Source of the DNA: Arachis hypogaea
Lineage: Eukaryota; Streptophyta; Magnoliopsida; Fabales; Fabaceae
Direction: 5' to 3'
Length of the DNA stretch: 64,000 nt
NCBI RefSeq assembly: GCF_003086295.3
Contig: NC_092054.1
Span: 35,494,393 to 35,558,392, forward strand
Shown here: piece after piece, positions 32,808 to 42,679 of the stretch
How the letters are laid out: each line of letters begins with the position of its first letter
Numbering within the stretch: the first letter of the stretch is position 1
Position numbers and translations under genes: made by a program
The notes under the pieces: model-generated
The model's database searches: none
The model's input: only the letters and a program-made list of their open reading frames with translations
What the model was told of the DNA's origin: nothing

Positions 32808-34373
32808 ATGAATTCTCACCCCTCTCGCTTTGAGTTTGGTTCTAACTTTGTTGAAGGAATTAGAAGTTACAGCAGGAATATGTATCAAGGTCAGACCAAT
32901 CAAGGATGGATGGAGCCAAGAGGATCTAATCAACCCTTTAGGCAACAACACCCTCCAAGATATCATGGACAACGACCATTCTACAATGCATACCCAGCTA
33001 AAAGATATGGTGGACAACCTTGTGACTACCAACAAGCCCCGCCCCGTGCCTATAGACCATCCTCTCAACATAACCTCGAACCACCACACTCACAAGCTTC
33101 TTTTCACCATTCGCCACCGTATGATCCTTTTCCACCCCAGTTCCAATCCAATCACTCCCAAGCACCACCACTTCCCTATGTTTCATATCCAAATCCATCA
33201 CCCCGAGAATCAGAGGTTCGCCTCAAGGCAACAGTAAATAAACTTCAAGCAACTATTCGACAACTGGAGCAAGCAGTAATTCAATTAGTTTCTAGACGCG
33301 CGAACATTCAAGGACCGACCACAGCCCCATGTGGACAATCTAATGAAGAGTGTAGCATGAAGGAGATATTAGAAACTCCAGTGGATAAGACAGAGCAGGA
33401 ATTCGTACTCGAACAAGTAGAAGAAGCTGTCATTGTACAAGAAGAAGAGTTGGTTGAAGATCTAGGAGACGCTGAACCTCCATGGGAATCCAGAGCTGAG
33501 GTGAACTCCGTCAAGGACCTTACAGTTAATGCTAAGGAGGATATTGCACAACCCCTAAGGCAAGTCGTTTATGAAGAACTAGACGGAATAACCCAGGACA
33601 CAAATTCCCTTGATAATGATAGTCGCAAGTCAAGCTCTCTTAGTAATGAACTTGCATCCGCAAGTGAATTCTCTGAGATCGAAGAATCTTCCCCAAATGA
33701 ATACGAAGATGATGCAGAGGTAGATTTCTCTCAACCTCCCATCTATGACTCAATTGATGAGGAAGACATAGAAGACTTTGACCAGGGTGATGATGCGTTT
33801 GAAGATCCTTGCAAAGAAGTGGAGGAATTCACAGAAGATTACCAGGGAGCAGAACTTACAGAACTACCAGAAACACCTTCCCCAAGGCCATTACCACCCA
33901 ATACAAGCTTTAAGTGGGTACAATCCTTAACTTTTAACTTTACTTATTCACTTGAATATGGTTTACTTGAAACAGATGGCCAACTTAGAGCTCTCTGCGA
34001 CTTTAAGAGTAAGAGGGAAATGGCTCGTGCTCAGAGCTGGTGGACAAGGTTCAATAAGGTTCCACGCTTCAACTCGAAGTGCACGGATTGGCATCAAAAT
34101 CAATCGAATGGATCTCGAAAAACGTTTGGTTACCATGGTGAGAACTTACTTTTTAAACTGCCTGGATGGAAACATGGAGATCAAGACAGAGGCGGATTTA
34201 AAAACAAGGCTTGGGATCCTGGAATCTATTCTGACATTCGTCACCCCGGGAGCCTAAAAATTTATTTGAAGCTGCTCAAAAGCTTTACATGCCTAGTTTG
34301 GGACCCCGGAGGCTATTGGCATTCCAAGCACTGGTGGAGATTTCTGGATGAATTTAAACACAAGCCACCATAA
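32808..34373 (+). CDS. ORF1: intact 521-aa protein of unknown family in the gag position
   Basis: Start ATG at 32808 has a good context (ACCATGA) and lies 116 nt after the LTR. The open frame also extends upstream to 32763 without an ATG. Residues about 1-140 are rich in Q, P, H, Y and S; about 140-170 form a likely coiled coil (LKATVNKLQATIRQLEQAV); about 190-380 are very acidic; about 385-521 form a distinct C-terminal region with FKWVQSLTF, LEYGLLETDGQL, WWTRFNKVP and several W, H and C residues. No zinc knuckle, protease or Retrotrans_gag core is visible. F and G carry broken relatives in the same position. It may be a divergent structural or RNA-binding protein; the function is unknown. 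Confidence 0.75.
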   Translation: MNSHPSRFEFGSNFVEGIRSYSRNMYQGQTNQGWMEPRGSNQPFRQQHPPRYHGQRPFYNAYPAKRYGGQPCDYQQAPPRAYRPSSQHNLEPPHSQASFHHSPPYDPFPPQFQSNHSQAPPLPYVSYPNPSPRESEVRLKATVNKLQATIRQLEQAVIQLVSRRANIQGPTTAPCGQSNEECSMKEILETPVDKTEQEFVLEQVEEAVIVQEEELVEDLGDAEPPWESRAEVNSVKDLTVNAKEDIAQPLRQVVYEELDGITQDTNSLDNDSRKSSSLSNELASASEFSEIEESSPNEYEDDAEVDFSQPPIYDSIDEEDIEDFDQGDDAFEDPCKEVEEFTEDYQGAELTELPETPSPRPLPPNTSFKWVQSLTFNFTYSLEYGLLETDGQLRALCDFKSKREMARAQSWWTRFNKVPRFNSKCTDWHQNQSNGSRKTFGYHGENLLFKLPGWKHGDQDRGGFKNKAWDPGIYSDIRHPGSLKIYLKLLKSFTCLVWDPGGYWHSKHWWRFLDEFKHKPP

Positions 34374-34422
34374 CAGGAAGCTCTTCAAATGTCCAACTTA
34401 AGGACTTTAACTAAAAGTGCTA

Positions 34423-34440
34423 GGTGGGAGACAACCCACC
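34423..34440 (+). other. Post-ORF1 hairpin GGTGGG-AGACAA-CCCACC
   Basis: 6 perfect pairs and an AGACAA loop about 50 nt after the ORF1 stop. It parallels the post-pol hairpin of B and K with a compensatory C-G to G-C change. Confidence 0.6.
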
Positions 34441-34606
34441 GTGGTATGATCGTTTCTTTTACAATTTTAATTTTATTTAGTTTTGTTTCTTTTTGAATTT
34501 TATTTTATTTTATTGAACCTAGAATCATGCATAGCATTCACATTAAGCACTGCATTCTGCATAATACATTCCGCATTCTGCATATGCTAAAAAAAAAGAG
34601 GGTGCG

Positions 34607-35035
34607 CGACGCGACCACATGCCCCATGCGATCGCGTCAAATGGCGAACTACACTTCCCACGCGGCCGCGTGACCTGGAATTCGGCGTAAGGATCCAACT
34701 TCCAGAGAGTTGGGCTGGAATCGTGCGGCCGTTGTGCGTCTAGCACAAAATGGCCCACGCGATCGCATGCCCCATGTGATCACGTCACTTGCACACAATC
34801 AATCCTACGCGACCGCGTGAGCGACGCGACCGCGTCGCATGGATTGCACAAATCCCAAAAAGGAGACAGAGAGTTGCGCTGGAACGACGCTGGATTCGTG
34901 CGTTTAGCACACTTTCCAGTGACGCGATCGCATGCCCCATGCGATTGCGTCATCCCTTCTTTTACCCCCTCCATGCGATCGCGCTCCCCACGCGATCGCG
35001 TCATTTACTCTTTCTGCCCCCCGCGACCGCGTGGA
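34607..35035 (+). repeat. Internal palindrome array (element D)
   Basis: Many units such as CACGCGACCGCG, GACGCGATCGCATG and CACGCGATCGCGTC, spaced about 25-45 bp. It lies between ORF1 and the CT-rich leader of ORF2. An AAATATAA near 35039 may be a weak TATA box. Confidence 0.82.
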
Positions 35036-35503
35036 TTCAAAAATATAACCCCCCCAGTCACGCGAAACCCCCTCAGTCGCGATGCCCCCTCCCCCCCCCC
35101 CCCAATTCTTCTTCTCCCTCTCTTCTCCCCCAACCTCAACCACCACCAACCAGCCACCACCGCGCCACCACCCAGACGCCGCCGACCACCCGGACGCCGC
35201 CGCCACCTACCACACTCCCTCCTTCCCCCTTCTTTCTTCCTCTTTCTTCTTTCTTCCTCCTCCTCCGCGACTGCCCACCACCCACCGCCGCCGTCCGTAC
35301 CCGCCGTGACCCACCACCACCACCAACCCCTTCCCCCCTCCCTTCCCCTCTTACCCCATTACCCACCCCCTCTTCTCCCCTCCCTGTCCCTACCCCCTAA
35401 CAGCAGCAACCGCCGTGCCCACCACCACCAGCCGCCGCACCGGACGTCACCGCCACCACCCCCAGCCACCTCTGTACCCCAACCTCCTTCTTTCGCCTTC
35501 CAG
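35036..35503 (+). other. CT-rich leader exon candidate before ORF2 (element D)
   Basis: Strongly C/T-rich, including a long C run near 35086-35103. Overlapping P/S/T-rich ORFs occur in all frames, none supported as a protein. It ends at TTCCAG|GTTCCG, a plausible 5' splice site shared with G. Confidence 0.4.
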
Positions 35504-36471
35504 GTTCCGCATACGTCACCCTTCTATCCATTCGTAGTTTATTCTTATTTTTCCGTTTATGTTCATGTTAGGATAGTTAGATATGCATGTTGTAGTGGAT
35601 CTTAGGTTGTTAGGTAGCCTAGGATGTGGTTAGTGGATTTAGGTCTGTTTATTTGTACTGTTCTTGTTTCTGTTTTATCAAATTTGCAAATCTGTTGCTG
35701 CTGTGATCTTGTTCAAATGCTGTACTTTCCTGCATTTGCTGCTCTTTACATTGAACTTTCATGTTAATATTCCGTATATGTAATTGCAAGCTTTAATTTG
35801 GATTCATATGAACTGCTTGTTTGCTGTTTATTTTCCGGGAATGTCCTATTTTAGCTGGAATGCTGCCCAAATTTCTGTGAAATATTTCTGTTCATGTCTA
35901 GGTTTTTGGCATTTTCAACTGTGCTTTCCTATAATTTCACCAAACTAATTCATGAATGCTTAGGCATGCATTCTTATTTTCTTTGATCTCCTGGTTCATA
36001 AACTGCAATTTTGATGCTTGATTCCTATTTTTGCTTTTTTTATCTCTATTTGAATCATCATCAAACTGTTTTACCTGTTTGAATATGAGTTACCTATAGC
36101 TTCTCCCTGTGATTACTTGTTACTTGGACTATTTTCATTATGCCTCTTACTTTAACCCATTTTTCACTAACCCACTAATTTTAACTCTAACCAACCTAAC
36201 CTTTCCAACACTTCTTTTATTGCTTTTTTTTCACTTTCTTTTAACATTCTAACCAAGGCATGATGTTAATTTTTCTATTTAACTTGTATTCAATTACATT
36301 TTGGATTGTGATTTCTTCTTTTCAGACTTTTTACTCCTATACAATCCTAAATGCACATATTACCTAACTCATATTCATTTTCCTATTGCTCCTTTGCCAC
36401 TTTGTGTTTTCTTTGATTATTTGCCTATTTGCCTTCCTATTTTTATTATATCCTGGTTTTCTATTTTTCAG
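35504..36471 (+). other. Candidate 968-bp intron directly before ORF2 (element D)
   Basis: T-rich, as is usual for plant introns. Starts GTTCCG and ends CTATTTTTCAG immediately before GATGTCAG of ORF2. G shows the same junctions. No coding signal inside. Confidence 0.42.
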
Positions 36472-36472
36472 G

Positions 36473-37911
36473 ATGTCAGATTCCCAGAGAAGAGGAAAAG
36501 ACAAGGCCACTTCCGGGAAAAGGAAACGAGGCGAAGCCTCCGTGTCTATCATCGACCTCATGCATGATGCCTCCCTGCGGGAGAAAGCCTTTACCCTGCA
36601 GGAGAAGGCCGACCAGCTACTTCCCGCCACTGACCCAGTAAAGTTTGCAAACCGATATTGTGAGCTGAAGTATCCGGTGTTTGCAAACTCCAGGAACCTA
36701 TACCTGGAGCGGACTTTGAAGATCCCAGAAGAACTCCAGCTATATACCTCTGATCAGATCAAACAAAGGGGCTAGTTCTTTCTGGAGAGACCTCTGACTG
36801 AGGTTAATGCATCTTGGGTTAGGGAATTCTACTGCAACTACTTCAAAACTTCCCTAGATGCAGTGAACCTCAGAGGGAAGTAAATTCTGGTTACTGAGGA
36901 GGCAATAGAAGAGGTTCTGAAGCTTCTGCCTAAGACTGATTAGACAGATGGCTATCAGAAAGCTGAGGAGGATATGCGCTATATGTGATTTGACTGGGAT
37001 ACAGTCAAGGCCCGGATTGCCCTTGACCCGTCAGTTCCTTGGATCATGGGTCAGAACACCACCATGCCCAAAGGGATCAAGCGGATTTACCTGAACGATG
37101 AGGCTCGGCTATGGCATCAGATTTTCAGCAACTACATTATGCCGAGTACTCACGAGACTGAGATACCAGCCGCTATGATCACCCTCCTTTGGTGTGTGAT
37201 GGAGGGCAAGGACCTGTACCTGCCACGCTTTATCCGGCACTACATGGCCAGGGTCCACGTCCGCGGCACTCTTCCCTTTTCCTATCTGGTTACACAGCTG
37301 GGCCGTCGAGCTGACGTGCCATGGGAGGATGCTGATGAGAGGCCACCTGCTGCAGAGTGCAAGAAGCTTATCCCGCACAGCAGGAACTTCCTGGCCTTGG
37401 GCTACAGACCTCCATTCCTGACTGCCATGCTGATACAGCTACACCATCTGCCGGTCCCTCTTCCTCCACTGCTGCACCATCCACCCCTGCCACCACCACT
37501 GCACCTCCACCTGCCACAGAGCCTGTCTATCATCTGGTGCACCGCTTGTTTCGACGACTTGACCAGATGGAGCGTCGCAACAAGCGATGCTATGAGCACC
37601 TGAAGCTGATGATACGATCCGGTGACATCCCCTTCGAGCCTGACACACCATCCGAGGCATCTGAGGAGGAGGTGGATGCGCCCGAGGCAGAGACTCATCC
37701 CCAGGCAGACACCGAGCAGGCGGCCCCACAGACAGAGGTTCCACATCAGATTGAGGCTGCAGACCCTGAGATCTCCATTCAGAAAGCCCCTCCTCTACAG
37801 CAGTCAGACCCCCAGCCAGCCACCACAGAGACACCAGCTACCATCCCTTCCAGTGATGACACCCCTTCACACCCTGCTTGAGTGAGCATCTGGGAAGATG
37901 CTTCATTTTAA
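36473..37911 (+). pseudogene. ORF2-like pseudogene (element D)
   Basis: ATG at 36473 (MSDSQRRGKDKATSGKRKR). The frame carries WVREFYCNYF, NYIMPSTHETEIP and MEGKDLYLPRFIRHYM, which place it with G's ORF2 and distantly with the putative plant transposon proteins of B, H and K. Four in-frame stops (36773, 36881, 36941 and 36986) and a frameshift near 37420-37440 kill it. The C-terminal part (37357-37881) is open in another frame and is E/P/T/A-rich. A TGA at 37879 precedes the ancestral TAA at 37909-37911. Confidence 0.75.
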
Positions 37912-37923
37912 GTGTGGGGAGGT
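37885..37923 (+). other. Hairpin plus AAGTGTGGGGAGGT at the end of ORF2 (element D)
   Basis: AGCATCT-GGGA-AGATGCT (37885-37902) overlaps the last ORF2 codons. AAGTGTGGGGAGGT (37910-37923) follows after 7 nt and is identical to the PPT at 39666-39679. Confidence 0.65.
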
Positions 37924-39641
37924 CGCCATCTCTGGCATATTATTTTGGTGAACCACTACAGACTCTTTTTCTTTTATTTTGGATATTTTTCTGTATTTTT
38001 CTCTTTATTTTTATTTTTATTTTCTGAGTATTTATACATTGTTACTTTCATGTATTTTTACTCTATTTCTGCATTTTGCATTTTTAGTTCATATTTTAGC
38101 CACTTAGTTGCAATTCTAACTTATTAGTTATAGAAATTGTGGATTGATTAGTATAGTTTTACCCTTTTTAGCATAAGATAGCTTAGTTAAAATTGAAAAG
38201 AAAAAAGAAGTAAACTAGAGACTTTAACAGAATCAAAACAACCCACACCTTGTATATATAGCATTGCATGTTAGTTTACAACACTTCATCAAGGAGAAGC
38301 ACTAGAACTTTAAAGCCATTCAATATAAGTTTTACATTGAGAATAATGAGAAATTTTAACTAAACCTGCATGACATACATAAGTGATAAATGATTTTTGA
38401 GCTAGAGAACACATAGCCTGTGAGTTTTGAGCTTAATTGTATGGTTACATTTAAACCATAATTTTTATTCCTGTGTGTTCCGCCCTTCTTTTATATTCTG
38501 ATGTTCTTTACTTTGCTTTAATCTATATGTCCAATTATAGAATATAGAATATAGAATATAGATACATACCAAAAGAATGATTGAGGCCATCATTTGATTT
38601 TAGCTCACTTATCCCAAAAACAACCTACCTTTCACATCACCCTTGTTAGCCCCCTTGAGCCTTTAAATCCCTTTTTATTCTATTAGCCACATTACTAGCC
38701 TTAAGTAGAAAACAAAATAAAATCCCAAGTTGAATCCTTGGTTAGCTTAAGATAGAAAATTATGAATAGTTTAAAATGTGGGAAACCTATTGGGAACATG
38801 GATGATAAAAACAAGAGGTAGAAAAAGAAAAAAAATTGAAAAGAATAAAAATAACTCAAAATAAGAAATTTTGGGAAGCATGCTCATGAGAAATCAAAGT
38901 GATTAAATTACCATGTGCATTCAAAAAAAATTTATTTTTCAGTATTTAATAAAGGGGATACAAAAGAATTCCCCAACTGCAAAAATAAAAGCAATGCACA
39001 TGGAATAAGAATAAAAGTTGAAACATGAGCATGTAACATCCAAAAGTGGAAAAAAAATGGGAAAATAGGTAAAGAAGTTTTGTTTTACTAAGTATGTATG
39101 TTAGGTGAGATATTAGTCTAATTAAGGATTCGCTTATAAGCTCACTTAGCCTTATACATATATCCTTACCTTTACCTTAGCCCCATTACAACCTTAATTA
39201 AAGACCTCATGATTTTTGGTATGACTGTATTCTATAATTGTTGATTGGTTAGATGAAGAACAAAGTTATAGAAAGGAAGAATAAAAAAAGAGGAATAGAG
39301 TGATTAACCCAATAAACACTGAGTGACTAGAGAGTAAACACAAATCCAGTGAGGGTTCAATAGCTCATTAACATTTATCTCTGTTTGAATTATCTAATTG
39401 TCTTGCAAGTTCATAAAATGCTTTTTCTCCCATCTCAATTGTAAAAGTGCTTATTAATTATCTAAGGTTTGGCGATATATACATATATGACTCCTTGAGA
39501 ATGTGAATTAATTTAACTACCTGTAAGCTTTATATATGAGTGAATAAATTAGAATTGTATGATGCATTTAGGTAATTGCATTTAGATTAAATTGCATTGC
39601 ATGACATTCCATCACTTTAACCTTACTTATTACCTTGGATT
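37924..39641 (+). other. 3' UTR of element D
   Basis: Long AT-rich non-coding stretch. It includes a tandem ATAGAATATAG-type repeat near 38535-38560. Parts match J's 3' UTR (63075-64000) in reverse complement. Confidence 0.75.
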
Positions 39642-39679
39642 TAGCATGAGGACATGCTATTGTTTAAGTGTGGGGAGGT
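39642..39679 (+). other. Hairpin and polypurine tract, element D
   Basis: TAGCATG-AGGA-CATGCTA (39642-39659), then AAGTGTGGGGAGGT (39666-39679) directly abutting the 3' LTR. This is the plus-strand primer tract. Confidence 0.75.
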
Positions 39680-41113
39680 TGATAAACCCATATTTTATGA
39701 TGTATTTTATGCTTAGTTTGAGTGATTTATTCAATCCTTCACCCACTTATTCATGTTAATTGCATGGTTTTACTTTCCCTTCCTTATTATGTGATGTATG
39801 TGAAAAACATGTTTCCTATGCTTTGAAATTAATTATTTCAATTACCTTTATTTCCATTCGATGCCATGATCAGTGTGTTGAGTAGTTTCAGATCTTCTAA
39901 GGTAGGAATGATTCAAAGGATGGAAAGGAAACATACAAAAATGGAAGGAAAGCACAAAACAGAGTCCTTGAAGAAACTGGCATCCACGCGATCGCATGGA
40001 CGACGCGATTGCGTGCCAAGTGCGAAGAAGCAGTGACGCGGCCGCATGACTGACGCGACCGCGTGGCAAGGAAAAGCTCCGAACGACGCGACCGCGTGAC
40101 CCACGCGGACGCGTGACAGAGGCCACGCACCAGAAATTGCAGAAAACGCTCATAGCGAATTCTGAAGCCCTTTTTGGCCCAAATCCAAGTCCAGAAGGCA
40201 TAGACCAAAGGTTATGAAGTGAGGGAATGCATCCATTCAGGAGAGCTCGCCAATTTTCACTTCTCATGTTTTAGATCTAGTTTTGAGAGAGGTTCTCTCC
40301 TCTCTCTCTTAGGATTAGGATTTAGGACTTCTCTTAGTTTTAGGAGTAACTCTCGATCCAGGTTTAATGTTCCTTTACTTTAGTTGATTATTTACTTTTG
40401 CAATTTGATTTATGAATTCTTCTATGTTCCAGATTATTTGAATTAATGTTATTTGAGGTATTCCGGTTTAATATTGCTTTCTCTCATTTATGCTATTATT
40501 GCTTTTACTCTGAAGACATCTTTATTCCAGTAGATTTACTTTTCCCCTTTTGGTTTTGGTTAAGAAAGCAGTAACTCAGGAGTTATCTTATCTCAACATA
40601 ATTGATAACTGTTATCTTTGCTAATTGAATTGAACTTCAATAATCCCAGCCTTTTCTTAGGAAATAAATAGGATTCAAAGATCAAGCTAATTAGTCCCTT
40701 GACTTTCCTTTGCTCTAGTAAAGGTTGACTAAGTGGAATTAAGATTCGACTTTCATTGTTGTTGATAAGAATAACTAAGCCTGGACTTCCAATTTCTCAT
40801 ACCTTGCCAAAAGTTTGCTTTACAATATTTGTTTATTTATTTTAAATTGCTATTTAAATCAATTGTCATATTTGTCCCTCATTCTTAAAACCCCCAATTC
40901 TACAATCTCCATAACCAATAATAAGAACATACTTCCCTGTAGTTCCTTGAGAAGACGACCCGAGGTTTGAATACTTCGGTTATCAATTTTTAAGGGGTTT
41001 GTTACTTGTGACAACCAAAACGTTTGCAAGAAAGGTTGATTGCTTGGTTTAGTAACTATACTCACAACGAGAGTTTACTATGACCTCTAAACCATCAATC
41101 TTCCGCTCTTTCA
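39680..41113 (+). repeat. 3' LTR of element D
   Basis: 1,434 bp; palindrome cluster at 39984-40115 with one unit fewer than the 5' LTR. Confidence 0.95.
39984..40115 (+). repeat. Palindrome cluster, 3' LTR of D
   Basis: Units ACGCGATCGCATGG, GACGCGGCCGCATG, GACGCGACCGCGTG and CACGCGGACGCGTG. Confidence 0.82.
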
Positions 41114-42440
41114 GTCGTCTCTCAAAAGAATTGCAGTGAGTTATGCGTGTTATCGGTTATGAGAATATCGGGGGTGAGATAGCAATTGACAAGAATTTAA
41201 ATAGCAAGAAAATAAAGCAAACAACTAAAGAATAAATGCTAAAACGACGCTCTTAGGAAGGATTGAGAATCAAGGTTGACTATCCTTGTCATTAATCTAA
41301 ACACAACAATTATCAAGAATAATTCTATTACGTTATCTCCAACATCGGGAGAAGGTCAAGTAGGTATCATTGATTTCAATTCACAAATCATAACCGATTT
41401 ACTAATTGAGCTTAGTAAGAGGTTAACGTTAGTGAATACAAGGTCAACTAACAACTCTAGATCAATCCAAATTGGACATTAATGACTCAAGATTACCTAA
41501 TCTCTTAATCACAAGCCAAGAATACAAAAGTCTACTCTAAAACTAATTCAAGCATTTTATCGAATACCTAGGATGCATAAACATAGAGCATGATAAATTG
41601 TAAGAATTAGTAAAATCTAAGACTATCAAGTGCAAGAAATCAATTGAAAGAAGCAACAATAAACATGAAAACATAAATTATATTAAAAAAATCAATCTCA
41701 ACAAGAGTTCATAAATATGAAAGTGATAAAATAAAGGGAATAACAAATAAAACTACAAGAATTAAGATGCTAGAACAAGAAACTACAAGGAGAATTATAC
41801 TAAAACAAGGATTAAAACCTAAATATAAGGAGATATTAACCTAAGAACCCTAAATTCTAGAGAGAAGAAGGAGTTTCTCCCTCTAGCAAAAATACCCTAA
41901 AATATGTTCCTAAGCTACCCTAATTGCTCCCCCCTTATTCCTTCTTGAGTTTGGCTTGAAATACTTCAGAAATGAGTTGGACTGTAGGATTGGGCCCAAG
42001 AGAGCCTTGAAATCGCGACCCACGTGTTCACTTAAGTGAATCACATGCTGACAATTATGCGTACGTATGAGGCATGAGTACGTGCAAGTTTGCGAATTCC
42101 CAAAACATGCGTACGCATAAGGCATGCGTACGCATGACCATGAAATGCTCCAAACTCCATTTCTTCATGAATTCTCCACTTTCGCATGCTTTTTCCTCAC
42201 TTCTTCAATCCATCCTTACCTTGTAAGCATGAAATCACTCAATAAATACATTAAGGTATCGAATAGAATTAAAGTAAATTAAATTTAGTATTTTAAGAGC
42301 CTAAAAAAGTATGTTTTTACTCTTAAGCACAATTTAGGAAGAAATCACGAAACCATGTTATTTCGGTGAATAAGTGCAAGATAAGTTGATAAAATTCACT
42401 CATTTCAATACAAGATAAACCATAAAATTATAGTTTATCA
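41114..42440 (-). mobile_element. Element G, remaining part of 5' LTR
   Basis: Continues the LTR of 31053-31207 after D and its target duplication. It ends (element strand start) TGATAAACTATAATTTTATG at 42440 and borders the Ty1-copia fragment. Palindromes at 42057-42137. Confidence 0.87.
42057..42137 (-). repeat. CATGCGTACGCATG cluster in the LTR of G
   Basis: About four units, two of them the near-perfect ATGCGTACGCAT type (42105-42137). Confidence 0.75.
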
Positions 42441-42679
42441 TCTCACCATATTAATTTGTGTAATTCTCAACTTTGGCATGCACGTTTAGGCCATTCATCA
42501 AATAAAATCATTGAGTTTAAAGTTTCTAATTTTCATTTACAAAATGTTAATTCATTAGATTGGTCAGTTTCCATTCATTGTAACATTTGTCCTCTAGCCA
42601 AATTCAAGAAACTTTCATTTGAATCAAATAATAACATGTCTAAAGATACTTTTGACCTTATTCATTGTGATGTTTGGGG
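42441..42679 (+). pseudogene. Ty1-copia pol fragment: GAG-pre-integrase domain
   Basis: Reading LWHARLGHSS ... CNICPLAKFKKLSF ... FDLIHCDVWG. This is the HHCC zinc-binding pre-integrase domain and the first strand of the integrase core of a Ty1-copia element. It is the target into which G inserted and is cut on the right by element I. Confidence 0.85.

Larger units (their letters stand above)
31208..41113 (+). mobile_element. Element D: complete pol-less ORF1/ORF2 LTR retrotransposon
   Basis: 9,906 bp, bounded by the perfect 5-bp duplication GTCGT (31203-31207 and 41114-41118). LTRs of 1,484 and 1,434 bp differ by about 1 % plus one 50-bp palindrome unit. The inside holds PBS, ORF1, a hairpin, a palindrome array, a CT-rich leader, a candidate intron, a decayed ORF2, and two hairpin/PPT modules. 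There is no protease, RT, RNase H or integrase, so it depends on another element. Confidence 0.95.

Noticed and set aside
34789..35605. Long overlapping P/S/T-rich ORFs on both strands
   Set aside because: Low-complexity C/T-rich DNA is open in many frames; it fits a transcript leader better than a protein.
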